DNA of 64,000 bases from NCBI RefSeq assembly GCF_900187565.1, contig NZ_FYED01000020.1:62001-126000 (forward strand), given 5' to 3'. Numbering within the stretch: position 1 is the first letter of the stretch; every line of letters begins with the position of its first letter. The position numbers and the translations under genes are program-made. The notes beneath the pieces were generated by a model. The model did no database searches. It saw nothing but the letters and a program-made list of their open reading frames with translations, and was not told where the DNA came from. This stretch comes from Pseudomonas sp. Irchel 3A7 (GTDB lineage Bacteria; Pseudomonadota; Gammaproteobacteria; Pseudomonadales; Pseudomonadaceae). Shown here one piece after another: positions 9,383-18,560 of this stretch.

Positions 9383-11758
9383 TTAGAACGTCTGGCCGAG
9401 GGAGAATTGGAACACTTGAGTTTCAGCGTCATCCGGTTTCTTGACTGGCATGGCCAACGCGAAACTCAGAGGACCCAGCGCGGTGACCCAGGTCACACCC
9501 ACACCGACGGAACTTGCCATGTTGCTCAGACTGATGTCGTTGCACTGGGTATTGGACTTAGTGCCATCGGCATTAACGACATCCGAGCATTTGGAATCGA
9601 ATACGTTACCCACATCCCAGAATACCGAAGTACGCAGGGAGCGTTGGTCCTTGACGAACGGCAGAGGGAACAACACTTCCACACCGCCCTGGATCAGGAC
9701 GTTACCACCGAACGGCAGCGGGTCCTGGTCCGGGTCGACAGCAGTGCCAGGGTTCTTGCCGGTACTTGGTGTACTGCGAGGACCCAAAGTGCTGTCCTTG
9801 AAGCCACGAACCGAGTTGAAACCACCAGCATAGTAGTTTTCATAGAATGGCAAGCCATCGGTCGAACCGTAACCATCGCCATAACCCAATTCGGTATGCA
9901 GGCGCATGGTGTAGTTTTCGGACAATGGCTGGAACAGCTGGCCACGGTAATCAAGCTTGAAGAACGACAGGTCGCTGCCTGGCGTCGTGGTTTCCAGCAC
10001 CAGGCTCTGGGAATGACCGCGGGTCGCCAGTACGCCCTTGTTCAGGGTGGACTCGGACCAGCCGGCCGACGCCTTGAAGTTCAGGTACTTATCGCCTTCC
10101 TTGTTAACGAAGTCGAAAATCTCATCGACGGTATACACACCCGTCTTGATCTCGTCCTGCTGGACAGTCAAGCCGAAGGTCAGACGCGACGTCTCACTGA
10201 TCGGATAACCGACGCTTGCACCCGCACCCAGGCTGTCTACGGAATAGCTGGCTACGTCGACATCAAGATCATCATAGTCAGTGGTACGGTAGAACGCGTT
10301 GTAACCCAGGCTCACGCCATCAGCCGTCCAGTAGGGGTCGACATAACCGAAGTTATAGCGGCTCTGGTATTCGCTGCGGGTCAAGCCGATGCTGACCTTG
10401 TTACCGGTACCGAGGAAGTTGTTCTGGGTGATCGAACCACCGAGGATCAGGCCCGCGCTCTGGGCGAAACCGACACTGGCGGTAATCGAACCGGACGCTT
10501 GTTCTTCCACGCTGTAGTTGACATCAACCTGGTCGTCGACACCCGGTACAGCCGGGGTTTCAACGTTGACTTCCTTGAAGAAGCCCAGGCGCTCAAGACG
10601 GGTCTTGGACTGGTCGATCAGGTAGGTCGAAGCCCAGCCGCCTTCCATCTGACGCATTTCGCGTCGCAGCACTTCGTCTTCGGACTTGGTGTTGCCACGG
10701 AAGTTGATGCGGTTGACGTACGCACGCTTGCCCGGATCGACCGCGAAGGTGATGTCTACGGTGTGATCTTCATCATGGGGCTGTGGCACGCCGTTGACGT
10801 TGGCGAAGGTATAGCCTTCGTTACCCAGGCGACGGGTGATCAGCTCGGAAGTGGTGGTCATCAGCTTGCGCGAGAACACCTGGCCTTTCTGTACCAGCAG
10901 CAGCGACTTGACCTGGTCTTCAGGGACTTTCAGGTCACCGCTGAGCTTGACATCACGAACGGTGTACTTGTCGCCTTCGTTGATGTTGACAGTGATGTAG
11001 ACGTGCTTCTTGTCCGGGGTGATGGACACCTGGGTCGAAGCGATATCCATGTTGATATAGCCACGGTCCAGGTAGTAGGAACGCAGGCGCTCCAGGTCAC
11101 CGGAGAGTTTCTCACGAGCATACTTGTCGTCGTTCTTGAAGAACGACAACCAGTTGGTTGTCTTGAGCTCGAACAGATCGATCAGGTCCTCATCAGGGAA
11201 GACCGTGTTACCTACCACGTTGATATGCTGGATAGCCGCAACGGTGCCTTCGTTGATGTTGACTTTCAAGCCTACGCGGTTGCGCGGCTGCGGCACGACT
11301 TCGGTGTCGACGGTCGCCGAGTAGCGGCCCTGCGCGACGTACTGGCGTTGCAGCTCGTTACGTACACCTTCGAGAGTGGCGCGCTGGAAGATCTCGCCTT
11401 CGGCCAGACCGGATTGTTTAAGGCCTTTCATCAGGTCTTCAGTGGAGATCGCCTTGTTACCTTCGATCTCGATACTTGCAACCGACGGACGCTCGACTAC
11501 CGTGATGACAAGGACGTTGCCATCGCGGCCCAGCTGGATATCTTGAAAGAACCCGGTTTTGAACAGCGCACGAGTGGATTCCACCAGGCGTCGATCATCC
11601 GCCTGTTCACCGACGTTCAACGGCAAAGCACCAAAGACGCTACCCGCGGAGACCCGCTGGAGGCCATTGACGCGAATATCAGAGATAGTGAAGGACTCGG
11701 CGTGAACTTCGGCGATCATCAATACGGTGAGAACCGCAGTTAGCAGCAGACGTTTCAT
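9383..11758 (-). CDS. bamA: Outer membrane protein assembly factor BamA
   Basis: BamA is the essential outer-membrane insertase for beta-barrel proteins. From the ATG at 11758 (RBS AAAGGAC) it has 791 residues. A signal peptide ends near AEVHAESF, five POTRA domains follow (about 22-420), then a 16-strand barrel ending in FSLGQTF with the terminal aromatic required for folding. An upstream in-frame ATG at 11785 would only add nine residues before the signal sequence and was rejected. It sits between rseP and skp, the usual envelope-biogenesis order. Confidence 0.98.
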   Translation of the reverse strand: MKRLLLTAVLTVLMIAEVHAESFTISDIRVNGLQRVSAGSVFGALPLNVGEQADDRRLVESTRALFKTGFFQDIQLGRDGNVLVITVVERPSVASIEIEGNKAISTEDLMKGLKQSGLAEGEIFQRATLEGVRNELQRQYVAQGRYSATVDTEVVPQPRNRVGLKVNINEGTVAAIQHINVVGNTVFPDEDLIDLFELKTTNWLSFFKNDDKYAREKLSGDLERLRSYYLDRGYINMDIASTQVSITPDKKHVYITVNINEGDKYTVRDVKLSGDLKVPEDQVKSLLLVQKGQVFSRKLMTTTSELITRRLGNEGYTFANVNGVPQPHDEDHTVDITFAVDPGKRAYVNRINFRGNTKSEDEVLRREMRQMEGGWASTYLIDQSKTRLERLGFFKEVNVETPAVPGVDDQVDVNYSVEEQASGSITASVGFAQSAGLILGGSITQNNFLGTGNKVSIGLTRSEYQSRYNFGYVDPYWTADGVSLGYNAFYRTTDYDDLDVDVASYSVDSLGAGASVGYPISETSRLTFGLTVQQDEIKTGVYTVDEIFDFVNKEGDKYLNFKASAGWSESTLNKGVLATRGHSQSLVLETTTPGSDLSFFKLDYRGQLFQPLSENYTMRLHTELGYGDGYGSTDGLPFYENYYAGGFNSVRGFKDSTLGPRSTPSTGKNPGTAVDPDQDPLPFGGNVLIQGGVEVLFPLPFVKDQRSLRTSVFWDVGNVFDSKCSDVVNADGTKSNTQCNDISLSNMASSVGVGVTWVTALGPLSFALAMPVKKPDDAETQVFQFSLGQTF

Positions 11759-11793
11759 GAAGTCCTTTCTTATTCCAACTGGCAATAAACAAA

Positions 11794-11812
11794 CTGCCGC
11801 AAAATGCGGCAG
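11794..11812 (-). terminator. Hairpin between rseP and bamA
   Basis: CTGCCGC and GCGGCAG form a 7-bp stem around a 5-base loop. On the minus strand the stem is followed by TTTGTTTATT, so it resembles a weak intrinsic terminator in the 72-base gap after rseP. It may lower read-through into bamA or act as an mRNA 3' end. Confidence 0.5.
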
Positions 11813-11830
11813 ATTCGCAATTCAGCGACG

Positions 11831-13183
11831 TTACAGACGGCCTAGATCATTGACCAGAGCGAGCAACATCACTCCGACCACCAAACTGATACCGATCTGT
11901 ATCCCCCAACCTTGCACCCGATCCGACAAGGGACGACCACGCGCCCACTCAATCAGATAAAACAACAAATGCCCCCCATCCAGCACAGGAATGGGCAGCA
12001 AATTCAGAACCCCCAGGCTAATACTCAGATAAGCAAGGAAATTCAGGAAATCAGCGACGCCCGACTGGGCCGAAGCGCCCGCCACTTTAGCAATGGTTAT
12101 CGGTCCACTCAAGTTTTTTACCGAGAGCTCGCCGAACAACATTTTCTTCAGTGAATCGAGGGTCAGCAGGCTCATGGTCCAGGTGCGTTGAGCCCCCTCT
12201 CCAATCGCGGCCAAAGGACCGTAACTGACCTCGCGAATCATCTCCGGCGGCCAATCGACCGCTTTCACACCAGCCCCCAGATAGCCACTCGGTGCCTTTT
12301 TCTCGCCGCGTGCAGCCAGCGTGACAGGGACGTCGATTTGAGCACCATCGCGCTCGACCCGCAGCATGATTTTGGTATCAGGACGCATACGGACGGTATC
12401 GACCACCTGCTGCCAGTCATCCAGCGACTTGCCATCGAGGGCCAGCAACCGGTCACCCATTTTCAGGCCGGCGGCCTGCGCCGGGCCTTTCGGATCAAGT
12501 TCCGCCAAAACCGGTGGCAGCGCCGGACGCCAAGGACGAATCCCCAGCGATCGAATCGGATCAGGCTCGTCTGCGCCCTTGAGCCACTTATCCAGTGTCA
12601 GTTCACGGGGCGAATCAATTGAGGAGCCTTGTTCACGGACCAGCACCTGCAGGGAACCACTTTCCCCCAGACGACGAACCAGTTGCAAATTCACCGCCGC
12701 CCAGCCGGAAGTCGGCTCGCCGTCGATCGAGATAATTTCCTGGCCCGCGCTCAAACCGGCCTTGGCGGCAATACTGCCGGACTCAACTGCACCGATGACC
12801 GGGCGTACCTGCTCGCTACCGAGCATGGCCAGCACCCAGAAGAACGCGAACGCCAACAAAAAGTTGGCGATCGGCCCGGCCGCCACGATCGCAATGCGCT
12901 GACGGACCGATTTGCGATTGAAGGATTGATCGACCTGATCGGCCGGGACCTCGCCCTCACGCTCATCGAGCATCTTCACGTAGCCGCCCAGCGGGATCGC
13001 AGCCACCACGAACTCGGTGCCCTGCTTGTCGTACCAGCGCAGCAACGGCATGCCGAAGCCTACGGAGAAACGCAGCACCTTGACCCCACAGCGACGCGCG
13101 ACCCAGAAATGGCCGAACTCGTGGAAGGTGACCAGCACGCCCAAAGCCACCAGGGTGCCGACAATCATATAGAGCGCGCTCAT
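11831..13183 (-). CDS. rseP: RIP metalloprotease RseP (site-2 protease)
   Basis: RseP cuts the anti-sigma factor (MucA/RseA) inside the membrane during envelope stress and clears remnant signal peptides. The 450-residue protein has the zinc motif HEFGH at residues 21-25 in the first membrane helix, two periplasmic PDZ domains (about 100-310), and the third zinc ligand in LPIPVLDGGHL near the C-terminus, followed by a last membrane helix. Its place upstream of bamA ties stress sensing to outer-membrane assembly. Confidence 0.97.
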   Translation of the reverse strand: MSALYMIVGTLVALGVLVTFHEFGHFWVARRCGVKVLRFSVGFGMPLLRWYDKQGTEFVVAAIPLGGYVKMLDEREGEVPADQVDQSFNRKSVRQRIAIVAAGPIANFLLAFAFFWVLAMLGSEQVRPVIGAVESGSIAAKAGLSAGQEIISIDGEPTSGWAAVNLQLVRRLGESGSLQVLVREQGSSIDSPRELTLDKWLKGADEPDPIRSLGIRPWRPALPPVLAELDPKGPAQAAGLKMGDRLLALDGKSLDDWQQVVDTVRMRPDTKIMLRVERDGAQIDVPVTLAARGEKKAPSGYLGAGVKAVDWPPEMIREVSYGPLAAIGEGAQRTWTMSLLTLDSLKKMLFGELSVKNLSGPITIAKVAGASAQSGVADFLNFLAYLSISLGVLNLLPIPVLDGGHLLFYLIEWARGRPLSDRVQGWGIQIGISLVVGVMLLALVNDLGRL

Positions 13184-13236
13184 CTACTTTCTCCGCATTC
13201 CTATCTGGTGCTGCAAGGGCCAACGCATTGCAACAC

Positions 13237-14427
13237 TTACCGCCCGTGACGACTCAGCCACTGTTCGGCCAGCACACGCGCCTTCGCATCTGCCGCAAAC
13301 ACTGCTTCCAGATCCTTCACTGCTACCACAGGCTCGAGATTGAGTGTTTCTTCGATGATACTCGCGATTTCCGGGTAACGAACCCGTCCGTCGAGAAACG
13401 CCGCAACGGCAACCTCATTTGCCGCATTCAGCATTGCCGGGGCGCTGTTGCCCGCCTCGGCGGCCTGACGGGCCAGGCGCAGACAAGGGAAACGCTCTTC
13501 ATCCGGCGCCTGGAAGTCCAGACGGGCGACGGCAAACAGGTCAAGCGGTGGCACACCCGAATCGATTCGTTCAGGCCACGCCAGCGCATTGGCGATTGGC
13601 GTGCGCATGTCCGGATTGCCCAACTGGGCCAATACCGAGCCATCGATGTAATCGACCAGCGAATGAATCACGCTCTGCGGATGAATCACCACTTCAACCT
13701 GGGACGGCTTGGCATCGAACAGCCAGCAGGCTTCGATCAACTCAAGCCCTTTATTCATCATGCTGGCGGAATCAACCGAAATCTTGCGTCCCATGGACCA
13801 GTTGGGGTGAGCACAGGCCTGTTCGGGTGAAACATGCGCCAGCTCCGCGAGGGGTGTCTGACGGAACGGTCCGCCGGAAGCTGTCAGCAAAATCCGACGC
13901 ACACCGACCGCGCCAAGACCACGGGCAAAATCCTGCGGCATGCACTGGAAGATCGCGTTGTGCTCACTGTCGATCGGCAGCAACACCGAACCGCTCTTGC
14001 GAACGGCCTGCATGAACAGTGCACCGGACATGACCAGTGCTTCTTTGTTGGCCAGAAGAATCTTCTTGCCGGCTTCGACCGCTGCCAGTGTCGGACGCAG
14101 CCCCGCCGCTCCGACAATGGCCGCCATGACCGCATCCACTTCAGGATCGGCAGCGACCTGACACAAACCTTCCTCGCCCACCAGCACACGGGTCGAAAGG
14201 CCTGCCGCACTCAAGTCATCCTGCAGCGCGCGAGCGGCACCGGCCTCAGGCACGACGGCGAATCGCGGGGTATGACGCACACACAGTGCCAGCAATTCGT
14301 TTAAACGGGTAAAACCGCTCAAGGCAAACACTTGATAACGCTCGGGATGACGAGCGATGACATCGAGGGTGCTCAGACCGATCGAGCCGGTCGCCCCCAG
14401 AACGGTAATCTGCTGAGGGCGGCTCAT
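13237..14427 (-). CDS. dxr: 1-deoxy-D-xylulose-5-phosphate reductoisomerase
   Basis: Dxr makes 2-C-methyl-D-erythritol 4-phosphate in the non-mevalonate isoprenoid pathway with NADPH and a divalent metal. From the ATG at 14427 it has 396 residues. The NADPH site is ITVLGATGSIGLST. Substrate/metal site blocks are PIDSEHNAIFQC and KISVDSASMMNKGLE. This start overlaps the cdsA stop (ATGA); an ATG 15 bases further upstream lies inside cdsA and was not chosen. Isoprenoids made here feed UppS in the same operon. Confidence 0.98.
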   Translation of the reverse strand: MSRPQQITVLGATGSIGLSTLDVIARHPERYQVFALSGFTRLNELLALCVRHTPRFAVVPEAGAARALQDDLSAAGLSTRVLVGEEGLCQVAADPEVDAVMAAIVGAAGLRPTLAAVEAGKKILLANKEALVMSGALFMQAVRKSGSVLLPIDSEHNAIFQCMPQDFARGLGAVGVRRILLTASGGPFRQTPLAELAHVSPEQACAHPNWSMGRKISVDSASMMNKGLELIEACWLFDAKPSQVEVVIHPQSVIHSLVDYIDGSVLAQLGNPDMRTPIANALAWPERIDSGVPPLDLFAVARLDFQAPDEERFPCLRLARQAAEAGNSAPAMLNAANEVAVAAFLDGRVRYPEIASIIEETLNLEPVVAVKDLEAVFAADAKARVLAEQWLSRHGR

Positions 14428-15230
14428 GGTGCAGCCATCCACAACAGTACGGCAAACACGGGAATGGCCGCGGTCAGGCTGTCGATCCGGTCCAGTACCC
14501 CGCCGTGACCAGGCAGCAGATTGCTGCTGTCCTTGATCCCGGACTGGCGCTTGAACATGCTTTCGGTGAGGTCGCCCACGACCGAAATAAACACGATCAC
14601 GGCCGCGCCGATCAAGCCCTTGAACAGCTCGGCAACGGTCCAGTCACGAACGAATCCGACAATGACGGTAATGACCAGACTCAGGACCAAGCCGCCGTAG
14701 ACGCCTTCCCAGCTCTTGCCTGGACTGACCTGCGGCGCCAGCTTGCGCTTGCCGAAGGCCCGGCCGGAAAAATACGCGCCGATATCGGCACCCCAGACCA
14801 GCACCATCACTGCCATGATCAGCCAGTTGCCCAAGGGGTACTTCTTGATCTCTACCAGGCCCTGCCAGGCCGGCAACAGAATCAACAGGCCGATTACCAG
14901 CTTGCAAGCTGCGCTTGCCCATAGCTCGCTGGAGCGTGGATACGTCAGCACCAGATAGGTGGCGACCCCCCACCAGAGCACCGAGGCGCCCAACACCCAA
15001 GGCGCGAGGCCGGGCAGAAGATGCATGACAAACAGCATCAATGCGACAACCGCGGCGTAGGCCACGCGCATCGGCTGGGCATTGAAGCCCGCCAGACGCG
15101 CCCACTCCCATGCACCGAGGGTCACGACCAACCCGATGAACAGTGCAAAGCCGGACCCCTCGAGCAGGAAAAACCCGCCCAGGGCAATCGGCAGCAGGAT
15201 CAGCGCAGTGATGATTCGTTGTTTAAGCAT
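14424..15230 (-). CDS. cdsA: Phosphatidate cytidylyltransferase
   Basis: CdsA makes CDP-diacylglycerol from phosphatidic acid and CTP, the branch point of phospholipid synthesis in the inner membrane. The 268-residue protein is very hydrophobic with about eight membrane helices and carries the family signature near its C-terminus (GDLTESMFKRQSGIKDSS...GGVLDRIDSL). It overlaps uppS by one base and dxr by four. Confidence 0.97.
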   Translation of the reverse strand: MLKQRIITALILLPIALGGFFLLEGSGFALFIGLVVTLGAWEWARLAGFNAQPMRVAYAAVVALMLFVMHLLPGLAPWVLGASVLWWGVATYLVLTYPRSSELWASAACKLVIGLLILLPAWQGLVEIKKYPLGNWLIMAVMVLVWGADIGAYFSGRAFGKRKLAPQVSPGKSWEGVYGGLVLSLVITVIVGFVRDWTVAELFKGLIGAAVIVFISVVGDLTESMFKRQSGIKDSSNLLPGHGGVLDRIDSLTAAIPVFAVLLWMAAP

Positions 15231-15985
15231 TAAATCCGGGCTCCAGCCTCGACCTGCTCGCTCGTTTTACCGAAGCGGCGCTGGCGAGATGCGAAATCGG
15301 CCAGCGCGTTACGCATGGCGTCGTGTTTGAAGTCCGGCCAGAAAAGGTCGGAGAAGTACAACTCGGCATAAGCCAGCTGCCACAACAGGAAGTTGCTGAT
15401 GCGGTGCTCGCCCCCGGTTCGGATACACAAATCCGGCAACGGCAGATCACCTGTAGCCAGACAGGTTTGCAGCAGATCCGGGGTGATGTCCTCCGGACGC
15501 AAATGTCCGGCCTGTACTTCCCGCGCCAGCCGCTGTGCGGCCTGTGCGATATCCCACTGACCGCCGTAATTGGCAGCGATCTGCAGGACGAAGCGATTGG
15601 CGCCGACAGTCATCGCCTCGGCTTCACGCATGGCTGCCTGAAGCTCCGGATGAAAACGCGATCGATCGCCAATGATGCGCAAACTGATGTTGTTATCGTT
15701 CAGGCGCTTGGCCTCGCGACGCAATGCCTTGAAGAACAGATCCATCAGGGCACTGACCTCATCGGCCGGCCGCTGCCAGTTTTCACTGGAGAACGCGAAC
15801 AGGGTCAATACTTCGACCCCTTCTTCGGCACACACCTCGATAACCGCGCGAACTGCATCCACACCCGCTTTATGCCCAGCGACACCCGGCATAAAGCGTT
15901 TTTTCGCCCAGCGATTATTACCATCCATGATGATCGCGACATGGCGCGGCACCGCGGACGGTGCAGTCTGCTTAGTCTTATCCAT
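15230..15985 (-). CDS. uppS: Undecaprenyl diphosphate synthase
   Basis: UppS is a cis-prenyltransferase that builds the C55 lipid carrier for peptidoglycan and O-antigen. It has 251 residues. The diphosphate-binding loop IIMDGNNRWAKKR includes the catalytic Asp, FAFSSENWQRP is the conserved second block, and DLCIRTGGEHRISNFLLWQ with AELYFSDLFWPDF the C-terminal blocks. It lies 14 bases after frr. Confidence 0.98.
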   Translation of the reverse strand: MDKTKQTAPSAVPRHVAIIMDGNNRWAKKRFMPGVAGHKAGVDAVRAVIEVCAEEGVEVLTLFAFSSENWQRPADEVSALMDLFFKALRREAKRLNDNNISLRIIGDRSRFHPELQAAMREAEAMTVGANRFVLQIAANYGGQWDIAQAAQRLAREVQAGHLRPEDITPDLLQTCLATGDLPLPDLCIRTGGEHRISNFLLWQLAYAELYFSDLFWPDFKHDAMRNALADFASRQRRFGKTSEQVEAGARI

Positions 15986-15999
15986 TAAAAACGTGACCC

Positions 16000-16557
16000 T
16001 TATACGGCCATCAGGTCTTTTTCTTTCTGCGCCAGATCAGCGTCGATCTTGGCCACGAACTTTTTGGTCAAATCATCGATTTCGCCTGTGGCGCGACGCT
16101 CTTCGTCTTCGCTGATTTCTTTTTCCTTGACCAGATCCTTGAGCTGGCTGTTTGCATCACGACGGATGTTGCGCACTGCAACACGGGCGTCTTCGGCAAC
16201 ATCGCGAGCCTGCTTGGTGAAGCCCTTGCGGGTTTCTTCGGTCAGGGCAGGCATGGAGATCAGCAACAACTCACCCAGGTTGGTCGGGTTGAGGTTCAGA
16301 CCGGCGCTACCGATGGCCTTGTCGACGGCACCCAGCATGTTGCGTTCAAAGGCAACGACTTGCAGGGTACGGGCGTCTTTAACAGTGATGTTCGCCACTT
16401 GCTTGATGGGGGTATCGGCACCGTAGTAAGGCACCATCACACCTTCCAGAATGCTTGGGTGCGCCTGGCCGGTACGAATACGGCCGAAGTTGTGCGCCAG
16501 CGATTCCACGGATTTCTGCATGCGCTCTTGAGCGTCTTTCTTGATTTCATTGATCAT
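16000..16557 (-). CDS. frr: Ribosome recycling factor
   Basis: RRF splits post-termination ribosomes together with EF-G. The protein has 185 residues, exactly the usual size. It shows the three-helix bundle with RIRTGQAHPSILEGVMVPYYG near the N-terminus and the charged C-terminal helix (VKEKEISEDEERRATGEIDDLTKK). The start overlaps the pyrH stop (ATGA). Confidence 0.98.
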   Translation of the reverse strand: MINEIKKDAQERMQKSVESLAHNFGRIRTGQAHPSILEGVMVPYYGADTPIKQVANITVKDARTLQVVAFERNMLGAVDKAIGSAGLNLNPTNLGELLLISMPALTEETRKGFTKQARDVAEDARVAVRNIRRDANSQLKDLVKEKEISEDEERRATGEIDDLTKKFVAKIDADLAQKEKDLMAV

Positions 16558-17297
16558 TGTTGGCCTTCCTCGATCAGGGTCCCTTCAGCGCCGCCATGCA
16601 CGATGTTCAGCAGGGCGCCGGGCTTGTTCATGTTAAATACGCGCAACGGCATCTTATGGTCGCGGCACAGGCAAATGGCCGTCAGATCCATAACACCCAG
16701 CTTGCGATCCAGCACTTCATCGTAGGTCAGATGATCGAACTTCTCGGCATGCGGGTCTTTGAACGGGTCAGCGGTGTAGACGCCATCGACCTTGGTTGCC
16801 TTGAGCACGACATCGGCATCGATTTCGATCGCACGCAGGCAGGCGGCCGAGTCCGTGGTGAAGAACGGGTTGCCGGTACCGGCAGCGAAAATTACCACGT
16901 CCTTGGAGTTCAGGTGACGCATGGCCTTGCGACGATCGTAATGATCGGTCACGCCTACCATGGAAATGGCCGACATCACGATGGCCGAGATATTGGCACG
17001 TTCCAGCGCATCGCGCATGGCCAGGGCGTTCATCACAGTGGCCAGCATGCCCATGTGGTCACCGGTGACCCGATCCATGCCGGCCTTGCTCAGGGCTTCC
17101 CCGCGGAACAGGTTGCCGCCGCCGATCACCAGACCGACCTGGACACCGATGCCGACCAGCTGGCCAACTTCCAGCGCCATGCGATCCAGAACCTTCGGAT
17201 CGATCCCGAACTCTTCCGAGCCCATCAGGGCCTCGCCGCTAAGTTTGAGTAGAATGCGTTTATAGCGAGCCTGATAACCACTGCCCTGCTGAGCCAT
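16554..17297 (-). CDS. pyrH: Uridylate kinase
   Basis: PyrH phosphorylates UMP to UDP as a hexamer regulated by GTP and UTP. The 247 residues carry the amino-acid-kinase fold blocks: KRILLKLSGEAL at the N-terminus, VIGGGNLFRG, and FAAGTGNPFFTTDSAA for nucleotide binding. The RBS AGGAGA precedes the ATG. It is separated from tsf by a 209-base gap with several hairpins. Confidence 0.98.
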   Translation of the reverse strand: MAQQGSGYQARYKRILLKLSGEALMGSEEFGIDPKVLDRMALEVGQLVGIGVQVGLVIGGGNLFRGEALSKAGMDRVTGDHMGMLATVMNALAMRDALERANISAIVMSAISMVGVTDHYDRRKAMRHLNSKDVVIFAAGTGNPFFTTDSAACLRAIEIDADVVLKATKVDGVYTADPFKDPHAEKFDHLTYDEVLDRKLGVMDLTAICLCRDHKMPLRVFNMNKPGALLNIVHGGAEGTLIEEGQQ

Positions 17298-17506
17298 TGC
17301 GAATCTCTCCTGCGGCGTATTTTAAAAATTCTTTGCGAGCTGTTTTCAGCTGGCGTTCACTCTAGCGTGGCGCTGCTTCAGCGCCATCGGAACATGGCTT
17401 TGTAAGCCAGTTCCAATAGGAAACCAATAAAAATTGGTGGCCCATCTGAAAAGAGGCTGCGCGCGTGAGCGGGCAGCCTCTTCAGGGCGACAGTTATAAA
17501 ACCGTC
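17298..17506 (-). other. tsf-pyrH intergenic region with hairpins
   Basis: This 209-base gap holds no gene. It has the tsf terminator (17451-17482), a small palindrome ACCAAT-AAAA-ATTGGT near 17423-17438, and an 8-bp hairpin TGGCGCTG-CTT-CAGCGCCA at 17368-17386. A pyrH promoter probably lies between the terminator and the pyrH start, but I could not pick a convincing -35/-10 pair. Confidence 0.5.
17451..17482 (-). terminator. Intrinsic terminator after tsf
   Basis: AAGAGGCTGC (17451-17460) pairs with GCAGCCTCTT (17473-17482), a 10-bp GC-rich stem with a 12-base loop. On the minus strand the stem runs into CTCTTTTC. It lies 25 bases beyond the tsf stop, so it most likely ends the rpsB-tsf transcript. 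Confidence 0.7.
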
Positions 17507-18370
17507 TTATTGCTTGGCGGCAGCCAGCTGTGCGGCAACTTCTTCAGCGAAGTTGTCTACTGGCTTCTCGATGCCTTCGCCAACTTTGAAGTAGGTGAAG
17601 GAAACGATTTCAGCGCCGGCTTTCTTGGCCAGAGCACCAACGGTGACTTCCGGGTTCATGACGAAAGCTTGCTCGACCAGGCTGGCTTCAGCCAGGAACT
17701 TGGTGATACGGCCGGCGATCATCTTCTCGACGATTTCAGCTGGCTTGCCTTTCATCTTGTCTTCGTTCAAAGACATGAAGACGCCCTTTTCGCGCTCGAT
17801 GGCTTCTGGCGAAACCTGCGATGGCAGCAGGAACTCAGGGTTGCTTGCCGCCACGTGCATGGCGATTTCCTTGGCCAGCTGGACGTCGCCGCCCTTCAGG
17901 ACAACAGCAACACCGATCTTGTTACCGTGCAGGTAGGTGCCGACAACGTCGCCCTCTACGCGCACCAGGCGACGGATGTTGACGTTTTCGCCAACTTTGG
18001 CCACCAGGGCTTCACGAGCCGATTCCTGAGCGGCGATCAGCGGAGCTGCGTCGGTCAGTTTTTCGGCGAAGGCTTTTTCTACGCTGGCAGCAACGAAGTT
18101 CTTGAAGTCGTCTTGCAGGGCCAGGAAGTCGGTCTGCGAGTTCACTTCCAGCAGTACGGCGGACTTGTCGTCAGCCTTGATGGCGATGGCGCCTTCAGCG
18201 GCAACGTTGCCTGCTTTCTTGGCTGCCTTGATGGCGCCCGAAGCACGCATGTCATCAATGGCTTTCTCGATGTCGCCGCCAGCCTTGGTCAAGGCCTTTT
18301 TGCAATCCATCATGCCTTCGCCGGTACGCTCGCGCAGTTCTTTGACCAACGCTGCAGTAATCTCTGCCAT
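17507..18370 (-). CDS. tsf: Translation elongation factor Ts
   Basis: EF-Ts recharges EF-Tu by exchanging GDP for GTP. From the ATG at 18370 it has 287 residues. The N-terminal UBA-like helical module (MAEITAALVKELRERTGEGMMDCKKAL) is followed by the conserved QTDFLALQDDF block and the dimerisation/coiled-coil C-terminal half. The RBS AGAGGAA fits this start; an upstream ATG at 18403 would add 11 non-family residues. It is co-transcribed with rpsB through a partial terminator. Confidence 0.98.
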   Translation of the reverse strand: MAEITAALVKELRERTGEGMMDCKKALTKAGGDIEKAIDDMRASGAIKAAKKAGNVAAEGAIAIKADDKSAVLLEVNSQTDFLALQDDFKNFVAASVEKAFAEKLTDAAPLIAAQESAREALVAKVGENVNIRRLVRVEGDVVGTYLHGNKIGVAVVLKGGDVQLAKEIAMHVAASNPEFLLPSQVSPEAIEREKGVFMSLNEDKMKGKPAEIVEKMIAGRITKFLAEASLVEQAFVMNPEVTVGALAKKAGAEIVSFTYFKVGEGIEKPVDNFAEEVAAQLAAAKQ

Positions 18371-18507
18371 TTCAAAATTCCTCTTGGATAGGTTATCAAC
18401 CATTCCACCCGATCGAACGGGCGTTCAATTCTTCCCGAACCACCCTTGTTAGCTGCCGCACATTACAAATAAGGCAGTGGGCGCCGACAAATGGTTTTCG
18501 AGGTGGC

Positions 18508-18532
18508 AAAAAGGGGGCCAAGCCCCCTTTTT
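18508..18532 (-). terminator. Strong hairpin between rpsB and tsf
   Basis: AAAAAGGGGGC and GCCCCCTTTTT form an 11-bp perfect stem with a 3-base loop CAA. On the minus strand it ends in five U residues. It follows the rpsB stop by 28 bases and precedes tsf by about 140, so it should attenuate tsf relative to rpsB or protect the rpsB mRNA 3' end. Being a mirror of A- and T-runs, it could also work on the plus strand. Confidence 0.8.
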
Positions 18533-18560
18533 GCTTACTGAGTCAACGCCAGGGCGTCAA

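Noticed and set aside
7949..11743. Plus-strand open frame of 1264 codons across lpxD, skp and bamA
   Set aside because: It crosses three certain genes in antisense and has shadow composition; GC-biased third positions suppress stop codons there.
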